DNA of 64,000 nt, from positions 92,658 to 156,657 of the forward strand of contig JAVBJU010000005.1 in assembly GCA_031546825.1 (NCBI GenBank), read 5' to 3'. This DNA is from Hohaiivirga sp031546825 (GTDB lineage Bacteria > Pseudomonadota > Alphaproteobacteria > Rhizobiales > Beijerinckiaceae). This document shows positions 50,903 through 60,378 of the stretch, in pieces; position 1 is the stretch's first letter; each line of letters begins with the position of its first letter. Below the pieces are notes generated by a model. It was not told the DNA's origin and made no database searches. It saw only the letters and a program-made list of their open reading frames with translations. The translations under genes were made by a program, and so were the position numbers.

Positions 50903-51178
50903 ATGCGTAAATTCCTTCTTGCCATTCCTTTCGCCCTAATCGCTGCCCAGGCTTCCGCTGCTTGCTCGAAGCCGGAAGATTTCCAAGCCAAGGCGATGGA
51001 GATGTCTACCGTTGCACAGCAACTCGCCCAGAAAAACCCGACCGCTTATCAGGCATTTGCTCAGAAGACCATGCAAGCCGCGCAGGACATGCAGACCAAG
51101 GGCATCCAGGTTAACGACTATGAGAAGGCTTGCGCCTTCTACGACGACCTGATCAACGAAGCCAAAAAGGGCATGTAA
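50903..51178 (+). CDS. Small secreted protein, function unknown
   Basis: 91-residue protein with a clear Sec signal (MRKFLLAIPFALIAAQASAA, cleavage near 20). The mature part has two cysteines (about 21 and 78), which may pair, and an amphipathic helical middle (AQQLAQKNPTAYQAFAQKTM). A conserved hypothetical of this type is known in Rhizobiales, but I cannot name a family. ATG 50903 is set by the signal peptide; the longer frame to 50819 is discarded. It is closed by a strong terminator, showing it is a transcribed unit. Confidence 0.8.
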   Translation: MRKFLLAIPFALIAAQASAACSKPEDFQAKAMEMSTVAQQLAQKNPTAYQAFAQKTMQAAQDMQTKGIQVNDYEKACAFYDDLINEAKKGM

Positions 51179-51225
51179 TACTGCCGCAACTTCCCGAAAG
51201 GGATTGCGAAACAACAAAATTTAAG

Positions 51226-51253
51226 AAGCGCCGGAACCCCCGGCGCTTTTTTT
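51226..51253 (+). terminator. Rho-independent terminator
   Basis: 9-bp arms AAGCGCCGG/CCGGCGCTT with AACCC loop and a run of seven T, after the small secreted protein gene. Confidence 0.92.
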
Positions 51254-51297
51254 ATGAAAACATAACGACCTGTGCCGTCGTCAAATGCCTTGCCCGC

Positions 51298-52710
51298 TTA
51301 TGGGCAGACCACATCGGTCATGCGCGATGACGCGCTGACTGCGATGGCGCCCGCGGTTTGCTGAGAGGTGGCGGTCGCTTCTCCTGAGAAGGCGCCAGAG
51401 CTACCGACAAAATCCTGGATCGCCTTCACCGTAACGATATCGTAGCGCGCGGGCATCGCCACGCCGGAAAGAATGCGCAACGGCGTCGTTGCGCTGCCAA
51501 TGATCCCGACCACGGCTCCGGCGCGATCGAACACCAAACCGCCGCGCCCACCGATCTGCATTGCCGCCGAGACCCCCTGCTCTCCCTCGCCCGTTCCACT
51601 GTTGACCCCAAGCGCGCCAGCGGATGCGTCCCACGCAACCACGACAAGCCCGTTGCCCGGTGTCACTGGCCCCGAACGAACCGGCAAAGCCGTCACTGCC
51701 GTGTCAGACGCAGCTTCCATCAAAGCCATGTCACCGGCCCGCTTGATCACCCGCGCCGGAGTGCCCGCAACAACCGGCGCATCGCACGCTGCCCCCACCG
51801 TTACGATTTGTCGCGACCCAACCCGGATGCCGGTCGACACCTTGGCGGCATCGCCCGTCAAGCGCGCCCGTGATGCGGCAAGCGCCACCGGTTTTGGGGC
51901 GGCCTGCGCGGCGGGCGCTGGCAGCGGTACAGTGCCCGGGAACGGTACAAAGCTGTTGGCAATGGCAATCATCAAACGTGAGGCGTCTGGCTTGACGCTT
52001 TTGTCATAGGCGAAAGTGAAGCCGCGCAGCCCTTCCTGCCCGAGCGCATAGCGCACATAGAATTCACCGTTTGCCGTCTCGCCCGTCACCACAAAGAAAT
52101 CAGGGCGCAGAAACTTGTAGGTGACTTTGCGCCCCGGCGCGGCGGCGATTGTTTTCTCATAGAGCGCTTGCATTTCGGGAGTAGCGCCCGCAACCATTTT
52201 TGTGTCGAGCGTGATCTTGTCGTCCACACTCTGCCAGCGCCTACCGGTCGGCGTCACGCTCTGTTTTGAAAGAACCTTGACGGGCAAGCCCAGTTCAACG
52301 CCGGTCTTGTCGTCGCGCACCGCTTTGAAGCCGACGGCGTTGCGCGCCACCGTGGCGGCGGCCTGGAGCGCCGAAGCGGTTTGCGGAACGAGAATGCCGT
52401 CGGGCGTGACGCTTTTCATCTTTTGAAAAGCAACGATGCCATTATAGGTCTGTCGGCCAAAGGTGCCGCCCGCCGTGGCATTGTAGGGCACAACCCAGAT
52501 CAGCGCCTCTTGAATTGCCTTGCGATCAGCCTCCGGGAGCGCCTCAAAAGCCTGGCGGCTGGCGGTAACGGCCGGATCTTCCGTTGCAGCAGGGGCTGTT
52601 GCCGGTGCCTGGGCCAAAACCGAGCCTCCGAGACACGCCGACGACAACACAACAAGAGACACCATCAGCCCAGAAAAAGCTGAAATTCCCCGAGAAGCAT
52701 CATTTCGCAT
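51298..52710 (-). CDS. Secreted peptidoglycan-binding protein with inactive trypsin-like domain
   Basis: 470 residues. A signal peptide ends near VLAQA (about 36). A PG_binding_1-like repeat follows (about 75-115, GTFGRQTYNGIVAFQKM). The C-terminal half (about 290-435) has the layout of a trypsin-like serine protease, but the catalytic places are changed: the GDSGG-type loop reads GGRGG (Arg389 for Ser) and the TAAHC-type site reads TVGAAC (no His). An Asp in DMALMEA remains. So it is probably a pseudoprotease acting as a binding or scaffold protein in the periplasm. It diverges from the alpha-2-macroglobulin gene across 160 bases. ATG 52710 is chosen over 52746. Confidence 0.82.
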   Translation of the reverse strand: MRNDASRGISAFSGLMVSLVVLSSACLGGSVLAQAPATAPAATEDPAVTASRQAFEALPEADRKAIQEALIWVVPYNATAGGTFGRQTYNGIVAFQKMKSVTPDGILVPQTASALQAAATVARNAVGFKAVRDDKTGVELGLPVKVLSKQSVTPTGRRWQSVDDKITLDTKMVAGATPEMQALYEKTIAAAPGRKVTYKFLRPDFFVVTGETANGEFYVRYALGQEGLRGFTFAYDKSVKPDASRLMIAIANSFVPFPGTVPLPAPAAQAAPKPVALAASRARLTGDAAKVSTGIRVGSRQIVTVGAACDAPVVAGTPARVIKRAGDMALMEAASDTAVTALPVRSGPVTPGNGLVVVAWDASAGALGVNSGTGEGEQGVSAAMQIGGRGGLVFDRAGAVVGIIGSATTPLRILSGVAMPARYDIVTVKAIQDFVGSSGAFSGEATATSQQTAGAIAVSASSRMTDVVCP

Positions 52711-52870
52711 TTTTATTCCCGATACACGTGGATCATTGCCTAGCATTTATTCCCATATCTCGATGCTATTTGCTATAGCGTTGACACAGGGGATTTTTGC
52801 AACCGGCGCAGGCTGGTGCCGTTGTCCCGTTATGATAGACCTGCCGTTTCGGCAAGGATGGGGTACTGAC

Positions 52871-55800
52871 ATGGTTCGCAGTCTGTTGCGCTCGGCACTG
52901 ATTTTCATGGCGCTTATGGCGGTATCGCCAGCATTTGCTGAAAAGAGCTTCATCCGTGGCGATCTCGCCGACTCCGCGGTGCGCCTTGAAGCCGCTCTGC
53001 GCAAGGAAGTCCCCATCCCTGCAGGCAAAACCGTCGCGCAATTGACCTCAGAAGCCAAAGCCATGGCGGATCGGCGGCAGACCATCACGCTGCTGGGCAG
53101 CGCAGTTCTCGCCGACACCTCCGATGCCGATGCCTGGCTGCAGCTTTCGCGCTTCTTGCGCGAAACCAGCGGGAAGACCTGGTCGGAAACTTACGAACTC
53201 AAAAGCCGCGCCCAGGCCGCGGGCTATAAATCCTATCTCGTTGCGAAGACACCGCAGCAGGAAGCCCAGGCTTTGGCGTGGATTGCCCGGATGTATGCCG
53301 CCGACGAGGCCTGGCGCCCGGCGCTGAACGCCTATGCCGCCAGCCTCAAAATCATGGAGCTTCCCGGCATCCGCAAGACCTACGACGAATTACGGGAAAA
53401 GCGCGGCTTCCGCTATGTCGACTACAAGGTCAGCGCCGACTCGGCGACGCCGCGCATCTGCTTCCAGTTCTCGGAAACGCTGCAAGGCGGCAAAACCGAT
53501 TTCGCCCCGTTCATCGCCACCACCAATATCGCTGCCCCCGCTGTCATCATCGAAGACGACAATCTCTGCGTCGAAGGCGTTCAACATGGGCAATCTTACA
53601 ACTTCATCCTGCGCCAGGGTATCCCGTCACAGGTGGGCGAAACCCTGTTGAAGTCAGTTGATCTGAAAATCGACATTCCAGATCGCTCGGCACAGGTGCG
53701 CGTCACCGGCCGGAATTACGTGCTGCCCACCACTGGCCAGGAAGGCCTGCCGCTGATTTCGGTCAATGCCGCCAAGCTCGACCTTGAAGTCTACCGCATC
53801 GGCGACCGTAATATCGTGCCAGCCGTCCGTGGCGGCAATTTCCTGCAACAGCTCTCGAGCTACACTGTCAAGGATATCGGCATCAATCAGGGCCTCAAGG
53901 TATTTGAGGGCACGCTCGATACCCGCTCTGACCTCAACAAGGATGTTGTGACCTCTTTCCCCGTGGTCGAAGCGGTGGGCAAGATGGAGCCCGGCGTCTA
54001 CGTACTGACGGCCAAGGTGCATAGCGACAAGAAGGCTGACGAAACAGCGGCCGACGAGTCTGAAGGATACGACGACGAAGGCGGAAACCAGCGCGCCACC
54101 CAATGGTTCGTGGTGTCTGATCTCGGCGTGACCACCTTCAAGAGCCGCGATGGCATCCACGTTTTCGTGCGCGCACTGTCCAATGCCGCAACCGTTGCCA
54201 AGGCAGAAGTGCGCCTTCTCGCCCGCAATAATGACGTTCTCGCCGTTAAATCGCTCGACGCCCAGGGCCATGTTGCTTTTGATCCGGGGCTGTCACGTGG
54301 CGAAGGGGCTCTGGAGCCCGGCCTCATCGTGGTGGCGACGGACAAGGATTACAACTTCCTCGACCTCCAGCAGACTGCTTTCGATCTTTCAGACCGCGGC
54401 GTCAAGGGACGCCCGGCATCTGGCCCAATTGATGTCTACACCTATGCGGAACGCGGCGTGTATCGCCCCAATGAAACCGTTCACCTCACCGCGTTGATGC
54501 GTGACGGGCAGGGCCGCGCCATCGAAAAACTGCCGCTGACTGCGGTCGTGCGTCGCCCCGACGGCATGGAGTTCCGCCGTGTTCAGGTGGAAGACAAGGG
54601 TCTCGGCGGTCGCGCGCTCGACGTGGCGCTTCCCGCCAGTGCCGCCCATGGCACCTGGCGCGTGGCGTTTTACACCGATCCCAAAGGCCAGCCGGTGGGC
54701 AATACCTCGTTCCTGGTTGAGGATTACGTGGCCGAACGGCTCGACCTGACCATCACCTCGTCGCAGAAAGCGCTTCGCCCGGCACAGCCAACTACGGTGG
54801 ATCTTGGCGTGCGCTATCTGTTTGGTGCACCCGGTGCGGATCTTTCCGTCAGCGGCACCATGACGGTTCGCCCGGCTTCCGAGCCGCCGTTCCCGAGCCT
54901 CAAGGGCTATGCGGTCGGCCTCGATAAGGAAGAATTTACAACTGAAAACAGCGAGATCGACGGCAAGACCAAAACCGACGCAACCGGCAAGGCCACCATT
55001 GAATTCACCGTGCCTGATACCTCCACCCCGAAACCAGCGGAGCTCAATCTCGCGCTCTCGGTCTCGGAAGACGGCGGACGGGCGGTGACCCGCTCGATCA
55101 CCCTGCCCATCCTTCCCAAAGGACCGGTGATCGGCATCAAGCAGAAGTTCACCGACATCATCGAGGGTCAACCCGCCACGTTCGACCTCATTGCGGTCGG
55201 CACCGATGGCAAGATGATGGCAGCGCCGCGCCTCAACTGGACGCTGTCGCGCATTTCCCGCTCATACCAATACTTTAATGCCGATGGGCGCTGGAATTAT
55301 GAGGCAGTGGAACGCAAGACCAAGGTTGCCGAAGGCACCATTGCCTCCGACGGCAAAGCCCCGGCTGCGCTGAGCGCCCCGGTTGATTGGGGCACCTACC
55401 GCCTTGAGGTGCGTGCCACCGATCTCGGAGAAACCGCGCAGTCCAGCATTACCTTCATTGCTGGCTATTCTGGCGAGCAGAGCGCCAACACGCCCGACCT
55501 TCTCGAAGTAACCATCGACAAGGCAGCCTATGTCAGCGGCGACACCATGCAGGTGAAGTTGTCGCCGCGCTTCGACGGCAAGGCAACTCTTGCTGTGGTC
55601 AGCGATAAAATCCATGAAATCCAGACCATTGACGTCTCGAAAAGCGGCACCACCGTCAAGCTGCCGGTCAAGGCGGAATGGGGCGCGGGCGCTTACCTTG
55701 TGGCGATGGCGTACCGTCCGCTTGATACAACCGCCAAACGCGTGCCCGGCCGCGCGCTTGGCGTGACCTGGTTCCAGGTCGACAAGGACAAGCGGGCGCT

Positions 55801-58120
55801 TTCGGTGAAGATTGAGGTGCCGGAGAAGGCGCTTCCGGCGCGTGAACTCGTTGTTCCTGTTCGTATTTCTGGTTTGGACGCGGGCGAAGAGGCCTATGTC
55901 ACGCTGTCGGCTGTCGACACCGGTATTCTCAATCTCACCCGCTTTGAAAGCCCCAACCCAACCCGCCACTTCTTCGGGCAAAAGCAGCTTTCCGCTGATA
56001 TCATAGACCTTTATGGCTACCTCATCGACGGGATGCAGGGCACGCGCGGGGCCTATCGCTCGGGCGGCGACTCGCTTCCGGCGAATTTTGAAGCGCTGCC
56101 GCCGACCGAAGAACCGCTCGCCCTCTATTCCGGCATCGTCAAGGTCGGCCCGGATGGTGTAGCCAAGGTGTCACTTTCACTACCAGCCTTTAATGGCAGC
56201 GGACGCCTGATGGCGGTCGCGTGGAGCAAGACGCGCGTCGGCAATGCCGAGGTCAATCTGCCGATCCGTGATCCGGTCGTCACCCTCGTCACTCTGCCGC
56301 GCTTCCTCGCCATCGGCGACCAGACGCGCCTGTTCCTGCAGATCGACAATGTCGATGGGCCGGACGGCAATTACACCATCGATTTCGACATTGATGGCCC
56401 CCTCACCGCCCGCGCCCAGGACATGCATCAGATCCTCAAGCTCCAGCGCGGCAAGAAGGCGAAAATCGCACTTCCCATCACCGCTGTCGGCAACGGCCTT
56501 GCCAAGATCGGTATGGCGATGCGCGGCCCCCAGGCGGGGGCGGAACCGCTGGCCATTGACCGCACCTACAAGCTCGGCATTGTCGCCGGAACGGTGGCCA
56601 CCACCGCGCGCTCGGTGCGCGAAATCAAGCCGGGGGAAACCCTTACCCTGTCCCATGAGCTGCTTGGCAACATCATCCCCGATACCGGCGCGGTGACGGT
56701 TTCCATATCCATGCTGTCTGAGCTTGACGTTCCGGGCCTGATCAAGGGCCTCGACCGTTACCCCTATGGCTGCACCGAACAGCTCACCAGCCGAGCGCTG
56801 CCCCTGCTCTACCTCAACACCCTCGCCGCCACCGAAGCCATGGCAGCGGATGAGGGCGTGGAGGAGCGCATTCGCAACACCATCCAGCGCATCCTGTCGC
56901 GCCAGAGCGCCAGCGGCGCGTTCGGTTACTGGTCGGTCGGCTCGTCGAGCTACTGGCTGGACGCCTTCGTCACCGATTTCCTGACTCGCGCCCGCGAAAA
57001 CAAATATGAAGTGCCCGAAAAGGCCTTCGGCCTCGCGCTCGACCGGCTGCGCAACTTTGTTGCCAACACCACCAATGTCGAAGACAACGCGAGCCAGGTG
57101 GCTTATGCCGCCTATGTGCTGGCCCGCAATGGCCGCCCGGTGATGGGCGATCTGCGCTACATGGCCGACACCAAGCTCGCGGCGTTCAAATCACCGCTGG
57201 CCCGTGCCCAACTCGCTGCGGCGCTGGCGTTGCTCGGTGACCGGGGACGCGCGCAAACGGTGTTCAGCGCCGCCGTGCAAAGCCTCACCGCTAATCTCGA
57301 CCAAACCACATACTATTATTACTACGGTTCAAGGCTGCGCGATGCCGCCGCCGTTCTGGCGCTCGCGCCGGAAGCCGGTGCCACCACCGAGCAGACGACC
57401 GCGTTGACCAAACTGGTCGCCGGCGAAATCGCCTACCGCCGCTACACCAGCACCCAGGAGAAAACCTGGCTGGTGCTGGCCGCGCAGGCGCTAACCAAAG
57501 ACGCCGGGGCACTCACCCTGACGCTCGATGGTGCCGACAAGACCGCGCCGCTTTACCGCGCCTACCGTGACACCACGCTTGCCAGCAAGCCGGTCACCAT
57601 CGGCAACACCGGCAAGGCGAGCGTCAAGGCGGTGATCAACGTGCTCGGCAACCCGCTGACGCCCGAGCCCGCCGCGGCAGAAGGCTATGCGATTGAGCGC
57701 GCCTTCTACGACATGGCTGGCCATAAGGTTGATCCGGCACGGGTGGCCCAGAACACCCGCCTCGTCACCGTGCTCACAGTCAGCGAAACCACCACCCAAA
57801 ACGCTCAGCTTCTGGTGGTGGACCGCCTGCCCGCGGGCTTCGAGATCGACAACCCGAACCTCGTGGACAGCAGCAATGTGTCCGGTCTGAGCTGGCTCAA
57901 CAAAACGGTGACGCCCGACCACACCGAATATCGCGACGACCGCTTCATCGCTTCATTCGACCGGAGGAGCGGTGAACCCAGCAAGTTCACCATCGCCTAC
58001 ATCGTGCGGGCGATTTCGCCCGGCAAGTTCATGCTGCCGCCTGCAACCGCCGAAGACATGTACCGCCCCGAACGGTTTGGGCGCTCAAGCTCCGGCACGG
58101 TGGAAGTGGTGGCGGAATAA
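52871..58120 (+). CDS. Bacterial alpha-2-macroglobulin with thioester motif
   Basis: 1749 residues, exported by a Sec signal (LLRSALIFMALMAVSPAFA, about 5-23) and without a lipobox Cys, so soluble periplasmic rather than a lipoprotein as E. coli YfhM. After an N-terminal region come repeated macroglobulin beta-domains, including TYAERGVYRPNETVHL (about 523) and the bait-like region, then the thioester motif CTEQ (Cys1301) in YGCTEQLTSRALPLLYLN within an alpha-toroid domain. Such proteins trap attacking proteases by covalent capture. pbpC follows 51 bases later, the standard partner. ATG 52871 is chosen for its signal sequence; the frame is open to 52520. Confidence 0.94.
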   Translation: MVRSLLRSALIFMALMAVSPAFAEKSFIRGDLADSAVRLEAALRKEVPIPAGKTVAQLTSEAKAMADRRQTITLLGSAVLADTSDADAWLQLSRFLRETSGKTWSETYELKSRAQAAGYKSYLVAKTPQQEAQALAWIARMYAADEAWRPALNAYAASLKIMELPGIRKTYDELREKRGFRYVDYKVSADSATPRICFQFSETLQGGKTDFAPFIATTNIAAPAVIIEDDNLCVEGVQHGQSYNFILRQGIPSQVGETLLKSVDLKIDIPDRSAQVRVTGRNYVLPTTGQEGLPLISVNAAKLDLEVYRIGDRNIVPAVRGGNFLQQLSSYTVKDIGINQGLKVFEGTLDTRSDLNKDVVTSFPVVEAVGKMEPGVYVLTAKVHSDKKADETAADESEGYDDEGGNQRATQWFVVSDLGVTTFKSRDGIHVFVRALSNAATVAKAEVRLLARNNDVLAVKSLDAQGHVAFDPGLSRGEGALEPGLIVVATDKDYNFLDLQQTAFDLSDRGVKGRPASGPIDVYTYAERGVYRPNETVHLTALMRDGQGRAIEKLPLTAVVRRPDGMEFRRVQVEDKGLGGRALDVALPASAAHGTWRVAFYTDPKGQPVGNTSFLVEDYVAERLDLTITSSQKALRPAQPTTVDLGVRYLFGAPGADLSVSGTMTVRPASEPPFPSLKGYAVGLDKEEFTTENSEIDGKTKTDATGKATIEFTVPDTSTPKPAELNLALSVSEDGGRAVTRSITLPILPKGPVIGIKQKFTDIIEGQPATFDLIAVGTDGKMMAAPRLNWTLSRISRSYQYFNADGRWNYEAVERKTKVAEGTIASDGKAPAALSAPVDWGTYRLEVRATDLGETAQSSITFIAGYSGEQSANTPDLLEVTIDKAAYVSGDTMQVKLSPRFDGKATLAVVSDKIHEIQTIDVSKSGTTVKLPVKAEWGAGAYLVAMAYRPLDTTAKRVPGRALGVTWFQVDKDKRALSVKIEVPEKALPARELVVPVRISGLDAGEEAYVTLSAVDTGILNLTRFESPNPTRHFFGQKQLSADIIDLYGYLIDGMQGTRGAYRSGGDSLPANFEALPPTEEPLALYSGIVKVGPDGVAKVSLSLPAFNGSGRLMAVAWSKTRVGNAEVNLPIRDPVVTLVTLPRFLAIGDQTRLFLQIDNVDGPDGNYTIDFDIDGPLTARAQDMHQILKLQRGKKAKIALPITAVGNGLAKIGMAMRGPQAGAEPLAIDRTYKLGIVAGTVATTARSVREIKPGETLTLSHELLGNIIPDTGAVTVSISMLSELDVPGLIKGLDRYPYGCTEQLTSRALPLLYLNTLAATEAMAADEGVEERIRNTIQRILSRQSASGAFGYWSVGSSSYWLDAFVTDFLTRARENKYEVPEKAFGLALDRLRNFVANTTNVEDNASQVAYAAYVLARNGRPVMGDLRYMADTKLAAFKSPLARAQLAAALALLGDRGRAQTVFSAAVQSLTANLDQTTYYYYYGSRLRDAAAVLALAPEAGATTEQTTALTKLVAGEIAYRRYTSTQEKTWLVLAAQALTKDAGALTLTLDGADKTAPLYRAYRDTTLASKPVTIGNTGKASVKAVINVLGNPLTPEPAAAEGYAIERAFYDMAGHKVDPARVAQNTRLVTVLTVSETTTQNAQLLVVDRLPAGFEIDNPNLVDSSNVSGLSWLNKTVTPDHTEYRDDRFIASFDRRSGEPSKFTIAYIVRAISPGKFMLPPATAEDMYRPERFGRSSSGTVEVVAE

Positions 58121-58127
58121 TCACACA

Positions 58128-58149
58128 GGGCGGCGGGCAACTGCCGCCC
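58128..58149 (+). other. Stem-loop between the macroglobulin gene and pbpC
   Basis: 7-bp arms GGGCGGC/GCCGCCC with an 8-base loop and CTCTTTT after it. Terminator-like but only 23 bases before the pbpC start, so it may lower downstream expression. Confidence 0.5.
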
Positions 58150-58171
58150 CTCTTTTCAAGGGAACACAGCC

Positions 58172-60319
58172 GTGAACCGGCGAGCGCCACAACAGCACCC
58201 GGCAGAGACCGGCAGCCGCAGGCTTTGGCCCCGGCTGCGCCGCGTGCTCACGCGTGTGCTCGTCGGTGGCGTGGCCGTCCTGACAGCCGGTGTGGGAGCC
58301 CTGTGGCTCTATTCCCGGGCGCTTGGCCCGCTGGATCTCACGGTCGCCGAATATCGCTCCACCGTCATTCTAGACCGCAATGGGCAATTGCTGCGCCCCT
58401 TCACCACCAAGGAGGGCCGCTGGCGCTTGCCGGTGACGGTTGATGACGTTGACCCGCGCTACCTCGCCATGCTCAAGGCCTATGAAGACCGGCGGTTTGA
58501 CGGCCATTACGGCGTCGATCCGCGCTCGCTCATGCGCGCCGGGTGGCAATGGGCGGCCCACGCCCGTGTCATCTCCGGCGGCTCCACATTGACCATGCAG
58601 GTGGCACGCCTGCTTGAGCCCCCGCGCGAACAACGCAGCCTCGCTGCCAAGCTCCAACAGGTGGTGCGTGCCGTCGAGCTGGAACGCCGCCTGCGCAAAA
58701 AAAACATTCTCGATCTTTATCTGACGCTCGCCCCCTTCGGCGGCAATCTCGAAGGCGTGCGCGCCGCAAGCCTCGCCTATTTCGGGCGTGAGCCCAAACG
58801 GCTGTCCTTTTCCGAAGCGGCTCTGCTGGTCGCCCTGCCGCAAGCCCCCGAAGCCCGGCGGCCCGACCGCTTTGCCCATGCAGCCCTTGTCGCCCGCAAC
58901 CGTGTCATTGACCGGGCGGTGACCCATAACGTGCTGAGCCCTGCCGAAGGTGCTGCCGCCAAAACCGAACCTTTGCCAAAGCTGCGCGCCACCTTTCCGA
59001 TCATAGCGGCGCACGCCGCCGAAGCCGCCATTGCGGAGCGGCCACAAGCCAGCATCCAGCGACTGACCATCGACCGTGGCCTGCAGATGGCGCTCGAATC
59101 CCTGATGCACGACGCGGTGCAAAGCATCGACCCCCGCGCCACCGGGGCCATTGTCGTCATCGACAACAGCACCGGCGAAGTGCTCGCAAGTGTCGGCAGT
59201 GCCGATTACCTTTCGGCCCAGCGCAACGGTGCCATCGACATGACCCGCGCGCTGCGTTCACCCGGCTCGGCACTAAAACCTTTCATTTATGCGCTAGCCT
59301 TTGAATACGGCATCGCCCATCCCGAAACCATCCTCGATGACAGCCCGACCCGCTTTGGGGCCTATCGCCCGGAAAATTTTGATCTCGGCTACCAGGGCAA
59401 TGTCACCGCGCGTAAAGCGTTGCAGCTCTCGCTGAACATTCCGGCGGTGGAGCTTCTGAATGATGTGGGGCCAAACCGCTTTCTCACCCGCCTGAAGCAA
59501 GCAGGTGCTGAAATCGCCATGCCGCCGGAAGGCGGCGCACCGGGCCTTGCGGTCGGCCTCGGTGGCCTGGGCATTTCGCTGGTTGATCTCACCCGCCTCT
59601 ATGCCGGGCTCGCCCGCGAAGGCTATGTGCCCGACCTCGTGTGGGAAGCCGGAAAAACCGCGCCCTACAAACCGGCGGCAACCGTCACCACGCCGGTTCC
59701 GGCCTGGTATGTGTTCGATATCCTCCAAGGCGCGCCGCCGCCCGAAAACGCCCTTCCGGGCCGCATCGCCTTCAAAACCGGCACCTCCTATGGCTACCGC
59801 GACGCCTGGGCCGTGGGCTATGACGGGCGCATCACCATCGGCGTGTGGGTGGGCCGGGCCGATAACGGCGCGGTCACGGGGCTGATCGGCAGGCAAGTGG
59901 CCGCACCCATCCTGTTCGATGCTTTTGCACGTTTCGGCGGTGAAATGGTGACGATCAAGCGCCCGCCCTATGCACTGCTGGCCACCACCGCCAACCTGCC
60001 GCCGCCTTTACGCCACCTGCGCAAGGATGTGGCCAAGACATTAGAGGCCTCGGCCCGCCCGGCGCTCAAAATCGCCTACCCCATCGACGGTGCCCGCATT
60101 GACCTCGGCTACAGCCGCACAGGCGACGACAAAACCGACCTCGCCCTCAAAGCCAGCGGCGGCGCACCGCCTTTTGTGTGGATGGCAAACGGCGTCCCCC
60201 TCGGCCAAGCCGACCTCCGCCGCCAGGCCTTCTGGACGCCGGACGGCGCAGGCTTTGTGCGCATCTCGATCATTGATAGCGAGGGGCGGACCGATAGTGT
60301 GATGGTGCGGATTGAGTGA
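58172..60319 (+). CDS. pbpC: Penicillin-binding protein 1C
   Basis: 715-residue bifunctional wall synthase. One N-terminal membrane helix (about 28-48); glycosyltransferase (GT51) domain with catalytic Glu105 in KAYEDRRFD and GGSTLTMQVARLLEP; transpeptidase domain with nucleophile Ser366 in SPGSALKPF, SLN near 423 and KTGTSYGYRDAW; and a C-terminal PBP1C-specific beta domain (about 620-715). GTG 58172 with AAGGGAA upstream is the start. Pairing with alpha-2-macroglobulin suggests the latter guards the periplasm while PBP1C repairs wall damage. Confidence 0.95.
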   Translation: MNRRAPQQHPAETGSRRLWPRLRRVLTRVLVGGVAVLTAGVGALWLYSRALGPLDLTVAEYRSTVILDRNGQLLRPFTTKEGRWRLPVTVDDVDPRYLAMLKAYEDRRFDGHYGVDPRSLMRAGWQWAAHARVISGGSTLTMQVARLLEPPREQRSLAAKLQQVVRAVELERRLRKKNILDLYLTLAPFGGNLEGVRAASLAYFGREPKRLSFSEAALLVALPQAPEARRPDRFAHAALVARNRVIDRAVTHNVLSPAEGAAAKTEPLPKLRATFPIIAAHAAEAAIAERPQASIQRLTIDRGLQMALESLMHDAVQSIDPRATGAIVVIDNSTGEVLASVGSADYLSAQRNGAIDMTRALRSPGSALKPFIYALAFEYGIAHPETILDDSPTRFGAYRPENFDLGYQGNVTARKALQLSLNIPAVELLNDVGPNRFLTRLKQAGAEIAMPPEGGAPGLAVGLGGLGISLVDLTRLYAGLAREGYVPDLVWEAGKTAPYKPAATVTTPVPAWYVFDILQGAPPPENALPGRIAFKTGTSYGYRDAWAVGYDGRITIGVWVGRADNGAVTGLIGRQVAAPILFDAFARFGGEMVTIKRPPYALLATTANLPPPLRHLRKDVAKTLEASARPALKIAYPIDGARIDLGYSRTGDDKTDLALKASGGAPPFVWMANGVPLGQADLRRQAFWTPDGAGFVRISIIDSEGRTDSVMVRIE

Positions 60320-60378
60320 GGGTGGTTGGAGTACAAGCAAGTAGTAGATACCGTAAATCGTTAATTGTTATCGAGATT

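Noticed and set aside
54389..55171. 260-residue frame antisense to the macroglobulin gene
   Set aside because: Shadow frame in high-GC coding DNA without motifs.
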